This document shows, one piece after another, positions 11,091-22,200 of a DNA stretch of 64,000 bases. Below the pieces are notes generated by a model. The model was not told the origin of the DNA, ran no database searches, and saw nothing but the letters and a program-made list of their open reading frames with translations. The stretch is from Elgaria multicarinata webbii. Lineage: Eukaryota; Chordata; Lepidosauria; Squamata; Anguidae. Each line of letters starts with the position of its first letter. The first letter of the stretch is position 1. Position numbers and translations under genes: made by a program. The stretch covers positions 121,532,740 through 121,596,739 of the forward strand of contig NC_086175.1 in the NCBI RefSeq assembly GCF_023053635.1, written 5' to 3'.

Positions 11091-11275
11091 CAGTGGCCAT
11101 CACCACATCTTCTGGTAGTGAGTTCCATAGTTTAGCTATGCACTGTCTGAAAAAGTCCTTCCTTTTCTCTGTCCTGAGTCTCCCACCAATCAGCTTCATG
11201 GGATGACCCAAGGGTCTAGCATTATGAGAGAGGGACCAGAGCCAAAACATAATCACTTCCGCCATTGTGGTCCTG
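11091..11275 (-). mobile_element. CR1-like LINE fragment
   Basis: The minus-strand frame reads HPMKLIGGRL...FF..CIAKLWNSLPEDVVMAT. This is the reverse transcriptase C-terminal region just upstream of the ATNLDG-type 3' end. The real 3' part is missing and replaced by the 52-bp tandem repeat. Confidence 0.7.
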
Positions 11276-11294
11276 AGCCTAGAGATAAAGTATT

Positions 11295-11402
11295 TGTTTG
11301 TTTTAAAATGTACTTTTGACGTGTTTTTATTCTATTTTATTTTGTCCACCGCTCCACAATTCTCAATGGGGTGCAGTATATAAACATTGTAAATAAATAA
11401 AT
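11295..11402 (+). mobile_element. LINE 3' tail ('caccgctccacaat' type)
   Basis: A short 3' end with 'gtccaccgctccacaattct', 'gtatataaacattgtaaata' and (AAAT)n. The same tail type occurs at 28736-28832 and, inverted, at 12553-12700. Confidence 0.55.
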
Positions 11403-11811
11403 AGCAGCCTCTATACCAGTTCTAGCATAGAATAACAGACCACTTTGGCCCTCTTTGAAAGAAGACAACGCCTGGCAACAAATAGAGATCTCGTGTTTTG
11501 ATCAACCTTTCATTTTGCTGGTACTGAAACAAGTGGCAACTCCCATCAAGCTTTCACAGAAGCAGGACCAGGCTTGTATCTTTTGTATCACACATGCATC
11601 CAAATCTGGGAAAGGTCCCGAAGGAGACATTGCTAAGAGGGTAGGGCTGAAGCTGTTGAATCAGAACTGGTTGGGCCTCTTCTCTCTTCCCCACACCTCC
11701 TTGGAAACATTTGTGCATGCTCCATCTTGAACTGGCAATAAGCAGGAAAAGTGAAAACCTGGTTATTGTTCAAATCTTCCACTTGACTGTTCCAGTTATG
11801 TATACTTACAT
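11403..11811. other. Intergenic stretch, no gene seen
   Basis: Includes an open frame at 11455-11730 with no recognisable domain. Nothing else is seen. Confidence 0.35.
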
Positions 11812-11844
11812 AAGCTGACCATATGAAAAGGAGGACAGGGCTCC

Positions 11845-11894
<50 letters not shown>

Positions 11895-12401
11895 TAGCAC
11901 CATCAGAGTACATGGTGCTGTACAGAGTAAAACAATAAAATAGCAAAACCCTGCCACATAGGCTTACATTCTAATAGAATCATAATAAAACAATAAGTAG
12001 GGGAAAAGAATGCACCAAACAGGCACAGGGCAGAGTAAAGCTAACAGTATAAAAGTAAGATCAAAATCAAGTTCTAAAAGCTGTAGAAAAAAGAAAAGGT
12101 TTTAGCTGAGCTCCTGTATTTTTAACAGTTGTATTGAAAAGGGAATTTCTGCAGGTATCTTTTGTATATATGGAGAACCTGGTGAAATTTCCTCTTCATC
12201 ACAACAGTTAAAGCTGCAGGTACCCTGCCCTCTTTTAAATCTGGTCACTCTAGTATAGCTCCTGCAGCTTTAACTGTGGTGATGAAGAGGGAATTTCACC
12301 AGATTCTCCACATATACAAATGACACCTGCTGAAATTGCCTTTTTCTATGCAACTGTTAAAGATACAGGAGCCCTGTCCTCCTTTTCATATGGTCACCCT
12401 A
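11812..12401. mobile_element. Palindromic hAT-like MITE, copy 4, split by a LINE
   Basis: The left end (11812-11845) and the rest (12111-12401) belong to one TAGGGTGACC-family element. The flanks acttacat (11804-11811) and acgtacat (12402-12409) match at 7 of 8 bases. The interruption at 11846-12110 is an L2 LINE, so the MITE is older than that LINE insertion. Confidence 0.85.
11846..12110 (-). mobile_element. L2 LINE, 5'-truncated, inside a MITE
   Basis: (ATT)n tail, then 'tagcaccatcagagtacatg' and 'ggtgctgtacagagtaaaac', the 3' end of the L2 element at 24265. 'gctcct' is present on both sides (11840-11845 and 12110-12115), which gives a target duplication of at least 6 bp. Confidence 0.85.
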
Positions 12402-12552
12402 ACGTACATATTTTTGCTGAGTGGAAGCATTTATTTAAGAGTGATGCTACAAACAGTGCATGCATACATAACAAAAGAATTATGTGGCGCCTTGAAGACA
12501 AACTTGTTTATAATGGCATAAGGTTTAGTAGTCTGGACTCTAGAGTATAAAG

Positions 12553-12700
12553 CAATTATTTACAATATTTATATACTGCTCCCCACTGAAAACTTTGGAG
12601 TGGTGTACAAGATAAAATAAAAGCAGAATAAAACATTTTAAAATAGATTTTAAAAGATGCAAGTATAGAGGTGAGGGCAAAGAAATGAAAGACACAGTAG
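12553..12700 (-). mobile_element. LINE 3' tail (minus strand)
   Basis: 'ttacaatatttatatactgc' followed by 'tggtgtacaagataaa' is the inverse of the tail at 11295-11402. It continues into A-rich, weakly recognisable sequence. Confidence 0.5.
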
Positions 12701-12814
12701 AGGTATCACAATTCTACCTAGAACATAAATAAATTGAAATCAAGTGTTTGTATTTTAAGTCCAGATAGCCAGTGCAGAAGTTGGCTATTAAAGGAAAAGC
12801 AAAGTAAATAGCAA

Positions 12815-13095
12815 AAGCAGAAAGCTGTTTTATACTGAGTCAGACCATTGGTCCATTTAGCTCAGCATTGTCCACACTGACTGGCAGCAGTTCTCTGGTC
12901 TTTCAGGCATGAGTCTTTACCAGCCAAACCAAGACATGTCATCTGCATGCTCTCCCATTGAGCTACAGACCTTCCCCTAAGTCTTTCCCATGCTGGGTAG
13001 GTCTTGATCCCTTGTCTGCAGGAGACCTGTGTCTGGTGTTTGCAGATCCCCCTCCCCACAAAGCTCTGTGGGTGCTGTAACTGGACCACCTCTCA
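12815..13095 (-). mobile_element. tRNA-derived SINE (type B)
   Basis: The minus strand contains a decayed tRNA-Ala-like head ('gtagctcaatgggagagcat') and ends with the tail 'gaccaatggtctgactcag'. The order agrees with the better copy at 28975-29170. Confidence 0.65.
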
Positions 13096-13504
13096 AGCAT
13101 TAGCTGGGAAAACGACCAGGCCAGAAGCGCAATAGACTAACAGCGCCTATGTTTAACTGGATGCTTTATAGCCTGAGAGGAGGGGTTAATTGTTGAGTAA
13201 AATTTCATGACCACAGCAGGTGGCATATCAGACAAGCCCTAAACATTTCACTGCACTGCGGTTCTAACTGCCAAAAGAGGTGGTTATCTGTAGTCTCTAA
13301 CCACAAGATAAGCCAAAGTTTACACTTCTCCCTCCACTTTAACGGTGAAAGGGTGATCCACAACTATTAACCAAGATATTTAAACAGCAGCTCTGCATTC
13401 ACAGATGACATGCCCCTGAATGCCCAGGTGCTGGAGAAGAACAACAATTCTCAGTCCAATGGAAAGTGCTGGTTTTTAACCTTGAAGGACTGCCTTCTCC
13501 TGTG
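13096..13504. other. Intergenic stretch, no gene seen
   Basis: No recognisable gene or repeat. Confidence 0.35.
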
Positions 13505-13800
13505 AGGGTGACCTTATGAAAAGGAGGCCAGGGCTCCTGTATCTTTAACAGAAAAAAGAATTTCAGCAGGAGTAATTTGTATGCATGCAGCACGTGGTGA
13601 AATTCCCTCTTCATCACAACAGTTAAAGCTGCAGGGGCTATGCTAGAGTGACCAGATACAAAAGAGGGCAGGGCTCCTGCAGCTTTAACTGCTGTGATGA
13701 AGAGGGAATTTCACCAGGTGCTGCATGCATACAAATGACACCTGCTGAAATTCCCTTTTCTATGCAACTGCTAAAGCTACAGGAGCTGTCCTCCACCCTA
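13505..13800. mobile_element. Palindromic hAT-like MITE, TAGGGTGACC family, copy 5
   Basis: Inverted arms are well preserved; the right terminus is shortened to 'ctgtcctccaccc'. The flanks ctcctgtg (13497-13504) and ctcctgta (13801-13808) match at 7 of 8 positions. Confidence 0.8.
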
Positions 13801-15360
13801 CTCCTGTATCATGCTGGCCGGGGGAATGCTGGGAGTCATAGGACTTTTTTCTGTCTAAATATGCATAGGATTGCATCCTTAAACACACAAAAATTGTGAC
13901 ATCCACAGAAATGGCTGTGAAATGTATCTTAATGGAGCTAGTTCAAACACCACTTTCTTCATGTGGTTTTGGGCATATGCAGTGATGGAGAAAATTCAGC
14001 ACTGAAAATAACTAGGCAAACTGACCATAACATTTTGGATTCCTACGGCTGACCCAGGCTTTATATAGCAGAGATGTTTGCCTTGTGGCCACTGTGGAAT
14101 TTTCTAAATGAGGCTTCCCACACCTTTACCGAAGCTCCTTCTTCCAGATTCTTTGCAGGATTACTTTACATGTGTTTTTTCTGAGGGGTTCCTTACTCTG
14201 CCTTTCTACATGTTCCATTATACAACCACTAGATGGCACAGTGGTGTAGTGGAATTGTGCAATTACACTAGGGCTCTATTACAGAATTCAGAAAAAAATA
14301 CCACACTTTCCTCATTAGGAACCGCCCCACCATCATGTTTGCAAAGCATGGGGGAGGTCCTGGAGAATGGTGACATTGTGTAAAGTGCCCAGAAACTACT
14401 GTAAGTGCACAACAATGAGCACACAATAAAAGCCTTGTGTAGCAAGGTTCTGTGTCTCCCCCAGTGAACACAGCACACAATATGGGTACAAGGTTTTGTT
14501 GATTAATGGCTTACAGTAATCAATTAAAGCATGTTGGTCAATTAAAAAGTTGCCTCTAATAAATATAACAGCATTTTTTTAAAAAAAGTATAGGCGTTTT
14601 AATAAAAACTTTGAAATTATCTTTTCTTTCACAGACAGGACATACCTCTTCCAATGCAAAACCAATTGGAAAACCAAAAAAGTTTGCTTTTTCCTTTGGA
14701 ATTGATATTATTCTTATGCAAATTTAACTGATCAATTAATGTACAGTTAATTAATTATGGCTATAATACTTTCCACACTTACTTGGAGTAAGTTCTGCTG
14801 AACAAATTGGACTTAGAGTAAGCCTACAGAAGATCAGGCTGCCATCCTTTGCACACTTATGTGGAAGTAAGTAGTATTGAGTTCACTGGGATTAATTCTT
14901 CATGCATAGGAGTGAATTTTAAGATTTCTTTAAGCAGATGACTGCTCTGCTGTAAAGTGTATAAGGGTGACACGTTTCTTGTCAATATGTTGGGAGATAT
15001 GCTGAGGTACTGCAATTGATCATGGCTCCTCAGTGTACAACCCCACTTTTAGGCATGCTCTTTTCACACTTTAATGCGCTGACCATGGCAAACATGTTGA
15101 CCATATAAAATTTGAACTCCTTCCCATATAAATATAGCAATTTTCCTAATTCCCCAAATTTCAACATCTCAGTGCTTCTAGTAAATTAATTTGAAACTCT
15201 CTGGGGACCTCTTGTGTCTTAAGTGACTAACTGAATAGATTGGGAGGTTATGGTTTTGAACCATAAAAAACACAGATCTGGCATCTGTAGGCATGGCCAC
15301 AACACAAAAGCATGGATCTGTGATTTTTGTGGTTAGTCCAAGGAGGCAGATGTGTGTGAT
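13801..15360. other. Intergenic stretch, no gene seen
   Basis: About 1.5 kb without a gene. 13835-13880 repeats the 'atgcataggattgcatcc' block. 14770-14925 ('ggagtaagttctgctgaac', 'ttcactgggattaattctt') resembles an old dispersed repeat also hinted at near 36120 and 50400. Confidence 0.4.
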
Positions 15361-15532
15361 TAGGGTGACCATATGAAAAAGAGGACAGGGCCCCTGCAGC
15401 TTTAACTGTTGTGATGAAGAGGAAGTTTCACCAGGTTCTCCATATATACAAATGACACCTGCTGAAATTCCCTTTTCTATGCAACTGTTAAAGATACAGG
15501 AGCCCTGTCCTCCTTTTCATATGGTCACCCTA
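15361..15532. mobile_element. Palindromic hAT-like MITE, copy 6, internally deleted
   Basis: Both termini (TAGGGTGACC... and ...GGTCACCCTA) are intact, but most of the left arm is missing, leaving 172 bp. The flanks do not match. Confidence 0.8.
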
Positions 15533-15544
15533 GGCATTCAGGAC

Positions 15545-15895
15545 AAAAAAAAAAGAGGACTTCTTCACACAGCACATATTTAAACTATGGAATTCACTAC
15601 CACAAGATGTGGTGATGGCCACCAATTTGGATGGCTTTAAAAGGGAGTTAAATTCCTGGAGACGGCTATCAATGGCTACAAGCCCTGATGGCTATGTGGT
15701 ACCTCTAGCATCCAAGGCCGTAAGACTATATACACCAGTTGCTGGGGAACATGGTGAGAGGGTGCTGTTGCACTCTTGTCCTGCCTGTGGGTTTGCTGTG
15801 GGAAGCTGGTTAGCCATTGTTATGAACAGGATGCTGGACTGGATTAGATGGACCCTTGGTCTGATCCAGTACGACTCTTTTTACGTTCTTATGTT
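15545..15895 (+). mobile_element. CR1-like LINE 3' end
   Basis: From the 'gaattcactaccacaagatg' region (NSLPQD-like) through ATNLDGF-type coding sequence to 'ctggactggattagatggac' and the end 'acgttcttatgttctta'. One of the longer copies of this 3' end in the window. Confidence 0.8.
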
Positions 15896-16167
15896 CTTAC
15901 AAAGTGCAGAGGCGTACAGTGATGGGCTGTTATTACTGAGCAAGAAGGGGAAAGCCCTCTGCATGCAGTCAGCCTGGATGCCTGGGGCAGTTGCTCCATT
16001 GCTGGGAGTTGTAGTACAATACACCTGGAGGGCACAAGGTTGGCGGAGGCTGCCATAGAGATTTAAAAAATAGAGTCACACACTATTGTGACAATAGCTT
16101 TAAAAAAAAAAAGTCCACATCAAACATGATCTCATTCTCACTTCCGGGCTGCAATTAAACCTCCTCT
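15896..16167. other. Upstream flank of CWC15
   Basis: Contains a hAT-like half hairpin (16005-16060, 'gctgggagttgtagtaca') and an A-rich run near 16105. An ETS-type motif, 'cacttccggg', lies at 16140-16149, just before the BovB target site. Confidence 0.4.
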
Positions 16168-16176
16168 ATGACTTCT

Positions 16177-16565
16177 GAGCGAAGGAAGATAGATGCTTTT
16201 GAACTGTGGTGTTGGAGGAAAATTCTGAGAGTGCCGTGGACTGCAAGAAGATCAAACCTGTCCATACTCCAGGAAATAAAGTCAGACTGCTCACTTGAGG
16301 GAATGGTATTAAAGGCAAAACTGAAGTACTTTGGCCACATAATGAGAAGACAGGGTACCCTGGAGAAGAGGCTGATGCTAGGGAAAGTGGAAGGCAAAAG
16401 GAAGAGGGGCCGACCAAGGGCAAGATGGATGGATGATATTCTGGAGGTGACAGGCTTGACCTTGGGGGAGCTGGGGGTGGCGACAGCCGACAGAAAGCTC
16501 TGGCGTGGGCTGGGCCATGAAGTCACGAAGAGTCGGAAACGACTGAACGAATAAACAACAACAAA
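16177..16565 (+). mobile_element. BovB (RTE) LINE, 5'-truncated, with 9-bp target duplication
   Basis: One frame is open across the element and reads as the BovB ORF2 C-terminus: WTARRSN, then LKYFGHIMRR, LEKRLMLGKVEGKRKRGRPR, RWMDDI and a final VTKSRKRL. BovB elements end with this series. The tail is 'gaataaacaacaacaa'. The insertion is bounded by a perfect ATGACTTCT duplication (16168-16176 and 16566-16574). The open frame and perfect duplication indicate a fairly recent insertion, close to the CWC15 promoter. Confidence 0.93.
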
Positions 16566-16599
16566 ATGACTTCTTCCACCATAGAGACACCTAAGTTGA

Positions 16600-16900
16600 G
16601 AGCGTCGCAACTCTCCTTATGTTTTTTATTTTCACCGGAAGTTCAGCTAGTGTGTCACTCTTGCCTTTTTCTGTGATCTAGCGACTTCCTCCTCTTTCGA
16701 ATTGTGCTGGTATCTATGGTTTCGGGCGCGGTGGATGCTGGGAGGGTGGAGGAGTAATGGCGCGGCTGGCCTAGCGGCGCGGCGCCTATGAGAGGAGGAG
16801 GAGGAAGGTAGCGCGGTAGGTGTCGGTCGTGGCGGTTCCTCAGGGGGCCGGGGCCGGGGCCGTTCTGGCTAAGGGAGCGGCGCTGGGAAAGGTGGTGGCC
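16600..16900 (+). promoter_or_regulatory. CWC15: CWC15 promoter / CpG-rich region and untranslated exon 1
   Basis: This is the only CpG-dense stretch upstream of the CWC15 start codon. An ETS-type site ACCGGAAGT lies at 16634-16642. Exon 2 begins with untranslated sequence before the ATG, so a non-coding first exon is required. Candidate donors are GGAAG|gtagcg (exon end 16807) and GCGCG|gtaggt (exon end 16815). The exact start site is not visible. No TATA box is seen, as is usual for housekeeping genes. Confidence 0.7.
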
Positions 16901-16984
16901 GGGTTGGTTGCTAGTCAGGACATTGCTAGTTGTCACTATATATACTAAGTACACGTTTGTGTATCCCTTTCAAGTGTTCGACAT

Positions 16985-17150
16985 CCATTATCTAGACGTA
17001 ATCCTTACAACAACCCTGTAAGGTAGGTCAGTGTTATTACCCCCATGCAGACGTGGGGGTGCTGATCCTGAGAGGGGATCGCCTTGCTTAAGGACACCAT
17101 GAGAGTTTATGGCAGAGGTGAGTTTTGAATCGGGGATTTCCTGATTCGGT
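16985..17150 (-). mobile_element. Ancient MIR/L2-like fragment
   Basis: 'aatccttacaacaaccctgt' and 'gtgttattacccccatgcag', with 'cttgcttaaggacacca', follow the order of a MIR-type CORE-SINE in reverse. Strongly diverged; in CWC15 intron 1. Confidence 0.55.
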
Positions 17151-17159
17151 GCTGTAGAG

Positions 17160-17290
17160 CAGCCTTCCGAAAGCCCTTGAGATGTCATTAGACTACAACT
17201 CCCATCAGCCTCAGACAGAATGGCCAATGGCCGGGGTGCTAGGAGTTGCAATCCAAAACAGGTAAAGGGCACCAGCTTGTGGGGAACTGT
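17160..17290. mobile_element. Decayed hAT-like hairpin element
   Basis: 'actacaactcccatcagcct' and the inverted 'gctaggagttgcaatcc' form an imperfect hairpin around 'gaatggccaatggcc'. It is similar to 22205-22335, 45050-45175 and 59255-59370. Confidence 0.5.
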
Positions 17291-17484
17291 TTTAGCCACT
17301 GTGCTGCACCAGATTACTTCTATGTAAACATGCGCAGCAGCATTTCATATGAAGTATAGAAATGTAGTATTTAAAATACTATATGAGATCTGGGAGATGG
17401 GATGTAATTGTAGTTTAATTTCTTTAAGTAGCTCAAGTGTTAAAATGTACGTGCGGTTATAATTCCTTTCATGTTGCTTTGTTG

Positions 17485-17695
17485 ACAAATATTTATTTAT
17501 TTATTTATTTAAAGCATTTTTATAGCGCCACCGCACCATTTCTGGTATCGTGGCGCTTTACAATCACATATAAAACAATTCCATTATAGAGACAAATAGA
17601 GACAAAGATTAATGTCTTTTTTAAAAAATTGTGAACCGCCCAGAGAGCTTCGGCTATTGGGCGGTATAAAAATGTAATAAATAAATAAATAAATG
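17485..17695. mobile_element. Two opposed LINE 3' tails
   Basis: 17485-17600 is a minus-strand tail ((TTTA)n then 'gcatttttatagcgcc'). 17622-17695 is a plus-strand tail with 'gtgaaccgcccagagagctt' and (AAAT)n. Confidence 0.6.
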
Positions 17696-18117
17696 CCCCA
17701 GCCAGCTACGCTCATTCTAAGATTTATTCAGAACTCTGCTTCTTGGGTGCTAAGTGGGCAGTGATATGCCCAGGTTGATGGACAAGCAGAGCCAATGTCT
17801 TTTTAAGTATGAGTGGGCATGACAGAGGGGCCTCAGGAAGAGCTGAATGGTCCAAGAAGGCTTGAGTTTACGGTCTACTGTCTTTACAACAGGCTTCAGA
17901 TGTGCAATCTTAGGGAAATTGCTATACCTCTGTGCCGTATCTGCAAAATGGAAGTAACATTGACCTACTCTGCAGAGTTGTTAGTTTGTTTTTTGTGGTT
18001 GTTCTAATTATCTGTGATTCCAAAGTCTAGTTTATGGTGGCGTGGGCTTTTGTCAGCAGGTACTGTTTTGTCGGGTACAGCATGAAGTAGACAGGAAGTG
18101 TTAGAAGTTTCTAGGGA
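17696..18117. other. CWC15 intron 1, nothing recognised
   Basis: No repeat or coding signal was recognised. Confidence 0.35.
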
Positions 18118-18195
18118 TATATTATTTTAATCTTTATAAACCGCCCAGAGAGCTTCGGCTTGGGACGGTATATAAATGTAATAAATAATAATAAT
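18118..18195 (+). mobile_element. LINE 3' tail (L2-like)
   Basis: 'aaccgcccagagagcttcgg', 'gggacggtatataaatgt' and (AAT)n: the 3' tail alone, an extreme 5' truncation. Confidence 0.65.
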
Positions 18196-18629
18196 AAATA
18201 ATATGCAGAGATGTGCAATGTAGCCAACAATAGCCTGCCATTCTTCTGAAATTTCCCTTTTAGATGAAAACTATTTAATATTCTTTTAATCGGAGCTCTG
18301 AGTGGTATGGGGTTCTCTTCTATTTTACCCTCGCAACGACTTCTGTGGTCAGTTAGGATGAGAGTGAGTGAATAGTACAAGATAAGGTAGAATGCAGGAG
18401 ACAACGCAAAACATGCATGTACCTGATGCACTTGCAATTCTGGTATGGTCTGTGATCATTTTTCTCATTATCTTGTGTTTATCTTCTGCAGATCCTAAGT
18501 TCTCATTGCCCAACTCAAAAGATAGAAAGAGATGAGATAATTTTAACATTAGAAATATTTTAAGTTTTGTTCTTTGTATCTTCCCCCCTTTCGTCTCTGT
18601 AAATTAGAAGAAAGAGTATAAGGGTGCTT
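18196..18629. other. CWC15 intron 1, nothing recognised
   Basis: No feature was identified. Confidence 0.3.
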
Positions 18630-18862
18630 CCAGATAAGACTTTTTATTGTGCATTTGCACTGCTTCATTCACGGGATTTTATAGGGGGGTCCAGATGACA
18701 AAATCTTCAATTTGTAGCCTTCTCATGGCTCCACTGCTACTTCGGTCTTTTTTCCTTACCAGAAAAAAGCCATTACGGAAGAAAAGAGTGAAGGAAGAAA
18801 AAAATAGCTGCACAGTGCTTTTTGACTGATAGTGTTAGGACCCCTTCATCTGGAAGCATTTC
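18630..18862. mobile_element. Putative MITE, GGTGCTTCCAGAT termini
   Basis: The left 'ggtgcttccagataaga' and the inverted right end 'catctggaagcatt' pair over about 14 bp. The interior includes 'attgtgcatttgcactg' and the inverted pair 'ttttttcc'/'aaaaaag'. It resembles the 20399 and 42829 family in layout. No target duplication was confirmed. Confidence 0.5.
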
Positions 18863-19105
18863 AGCTTCTTTTGGTATATCATTAAGGGACTTTTGGGTGA
18901 AGAAGTGGAATAAGATGTAAGCTTAAGGCTGCAATTGTATGCATCCTTGCTTGGGATTAAGGCCCCATTAATTCAGTGCAGCTTAGTATGCCTGCTTAGC
19001 ATTGGACTGCAACTGTGTCCGAGGTGCATGGTTTGATTTAATTCGACTTCCTGTGCTTATTGATTAATGCTTTTCTTTTCTTTCTTTCTTTTTTTGCTGT
19101 GTTAG

Positions 19106-19283
19106 GCTATAGCCTCCGTCCATGATGAGCATTTGATCCCACGGTATTTAAGATGACTACTGCGGCTAGACCGACATTTGAACCTGCAAGAGGAGGGAGA
19201 GGCAAAGGAGAAGGTGACCTAAGTCAGCTCTCCAAACAATATTCCAGCAGAGATCTTCCTTCTCACACTAAAATCAAATACAG
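19106..19283 (+). CDS. CWC15: CWC15 exon 2 (first coding exon)
   Basis: The acceptor follows a long pyrimidine tract (gtgttag|GC). About 47 nt of 5' UTR precede the ATG at 19153. It encodes residues 1-43 and two bases of codon 44; donor AG|gtaaag. Confidence 0.95.
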
Positions 19284-22200
19284 GTAAAGACCAATTTACA
19301 TTTCTTGTAGGAACTGATTTTTGCCATAGTTGTGTGTTTGTTCTTTGCCCATAGCAGACAAGGCTTTTCTTCTTGGCTTGCAAAAGGCCATTCTCTTGGG
19401 CAGGTAGGATTGGCTGCAGGTGAACTTTGACAAACTGCACGAGATTTGATTCTTTGTGGTCTTTCTGGCCACAAATGCAGGATGTGCCAGCGGGCAAACT
19501 AGTAAAAATTTGGTGGGGGCTTCTCATTCCGCACTCTTGGCTGGTCTGCTACACCAGCTCTAAGGGAATAATTCGACACCCCTCAGCTTCTGTGCTTGTT
19601 TCATGTTTCAGACAAACCACTCAGGATGCCCCTGAAGAGGTTCGCAACCGTGACTTTAGGAGAGAACTGGAAGAGAGGGAGCGCGTTGCTGTGAGAGAGA
19701 AGAACAGAGACCGCCCCCCACGAGGTCTGTGTTGCCTTAGCGGGTCGCCGTTGCCTTTGGAGGGGTGGTCAGTCCATGGCTTGGGAACCCCCTGTGTCTC
19801 AAGGGCAGTTCCAGGGCATTCAAGAAAGTTACTCAAAGCAGAATTAAAAGAATGTGCGAAGGTGTGCGTCTTCAGAGGGCAAAAGAGAGACTTCCCCCTA
19901 ATCCCTGGGTTGAAAGAGATGCTTTAGTAGTAATGGGATGCATGGTAGAGTAGAATAGAATAGAATAGAATATTTATCTTGAGGTGGGGAACAACATTAA
20001 ATACAAAATCACCATAAAACTGATTAAAAACATATATAATACAATGCTAAAATAACAATTGGACATCTTAAAATTCATCTGGGTAGGCCTGATGGAAGAG
20101 ATCAGTCTTTGTGGCTTTCTTAAACACAAGGGTATTAAGTTGACGAATCTCCTCCGGCAGGCCATTCCACAGTCTGGGGGTAGCAAAAGAGAAGGTCCTC
20201 TGGGTAACATTTGTCAGCCTAGTTGTGGCTGACTGAAATAAGTTCTCCCCAGAGGACCTGAGTATGCGGGGTGGATTGTACGGGGGAAGGTGATCCCGCA
20301 GGTAACCTGCACCCAACCCGTGTAGAGTTTTAAAGTTACCCTTTGTAGATGTGCCCTGGAGAAGATAAAAGGCAAGAGTGGGGAAGTTCTGGCCCTCCAG
20401 GAGCTCTGTCAGGCAAGCGTTTTATTGCACGCTCATTACTGGGCACTCACGGATTTTCGCAGGTCCATCTCACAACGTCGTCTGCCTCCCATGCACCTCC
20501 CACCCTTTCTAGCCTTATCGCCACAAAAACACACCCCAGTAAGTCCGACTTATTTTTAAAGACGGAAGTTGCCGCTATCTCCTGCTGTGTGCAGGAGAAG
20601 CAGCGCGATCAAAGCAGCCCACTGAATGGGCCTTGTGCACGTTGTTTACTTCCTCTTTCGAAAGAGGAAGTAATAAGGGACAAAGGTGACAAAAGGTAAG
20701 CAGACAAGATTTCCCCCTGTGTGATGATGCTTCAGGTGATGTTGGACCAATTCCCATCAATCTCAGTGCCCAGGAATGATTGGAGTTGTGTTACACCAAT
20801 AGCTGGAGGGCAGAGAGGGAGTGCAAAAGTCTATCCAGGGTGGTGCTGTTGGCAGCAAAGGCTGTGGGGAAGGTGGTTGTAAAACAAGAGAAAGAGGTGG
20901 TGGTTTTAATGGCCCCTGCAGCTTTTGAGACCTAAACTGGGCATGTTTAGCCTGGAGAAGAAGAAGATTGAGGGGAGACACACAGAAGAGGGCCAGGATC
21001 TCTTCTCGATCCTCCCAGAGTGCAGGACATGGAATAACGGGCTCAAATTACAGGAAGCCAGATTCCGGCTGGACACCAGGAAAAACTTCCTGACTGTTAG
21101 AGCAGTACGACAATAGAACTAGTTACCTAGGGAGGTCATGGGCTCTCCCACGCTAGAGGCGTTCAAGAGGCAGCTGGACAACCATCTGTCAGGGATGCTT
21201 TAGGGTGGATTCCTGCATTGAGCAGGGGGTTGGACTCGATGGCCTTATAGGCCCCTTCCAACTTTACTATTCTATGATGCTCTCAAAGCACAGGGTCTCT
21301 TGGGAAATCCAGAACTGTTTGCTTCCAGTGGTAAGATGGAGTCAGACTGGCTTGTGATTGCCTCCAGATACAGAGAGCTTTGCTGCTATTTATTACATTT
21401 CTGTACTACCCATTACCCAAAGCTCTCTGGGCAGTTTACAAAATATTAAAACCTTAAAAAAAAACCAATATAAGAAAGAATAGCCATGTACATACAAGAC
21501 AGTTAAAAACCCTCAACAATAAAGATCCCAGGACAGAGATTCCTCCCCACTCTTTCCAGTCCAGCTGTTGATATGCAGCAAATGGCTTACATGGGTATGT
21601 GTGTGTCTTGACACTTAGATTAATAACAAGATTTCTGTGAGCTGGCACAGGCAGCTGTGTAGTAAGTTCACCTCTGGTGAGTCCCTCTCTCTGTTGCAAA
21701 CACTTTTCTTTCATTGCTTCCCAGGCATCTGAGGGTTTTTTTAAACAAAATTCCCTGCATTTCTTCCTCAGAGCACACAACTTCCTCTTCAGTTTCAAAG
21801 AAACCCCGACTAGATCAGATCCCTGCGGCTAACTTGGATGCAGATGATCCATTGACCGATGTACGTATTCTTGGGTGTTTTGGGAAGCTGCCTTATGCCA
21901 CAAGATGTAGTCATGGCCACCAATTTGGATGGCTTTAAAGGGGGCTGGATAAATTCCTGGAGGAGAAGACCATCAATGGCTATTGGTCCTGATGGCTATG
22001 TGCTACCTCCAGTATCAGAAGCAGTAAGCCTGTATACACCAGTTGCTGGGGAACATGGGTGTGAGGGTGCTGTTGCACCTCTGTCTGGCTTATGGGTCTC
22101 TGTTTGACAGCTGGTTGGCCACTGTGTGAACACAGTGCTGGACTAGATGGACCCTCGGTCTGATCCAGCAGGGCTCTTCTTATGGTCTTATACTGGGTTA

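Noticed and set aside
15609-16058. 149-codon plus-strand open frame
   Set aside because: It derives from a CR1-like LINE 3' end, mostly past the ORF end, and is not a host gene.
16155-16610. 151-codon minus-strand open frame
   Set aside because: Antisense shadow of the BovB fragment, which is coding on the plus strand.
19427-19927. 166-codon plus-strand open frame
   Set aside because: This is read-through of CWC15 exon 3 into both flanking introns. The true exon is 19612-19724, bounded by good acceptor and donor sites.
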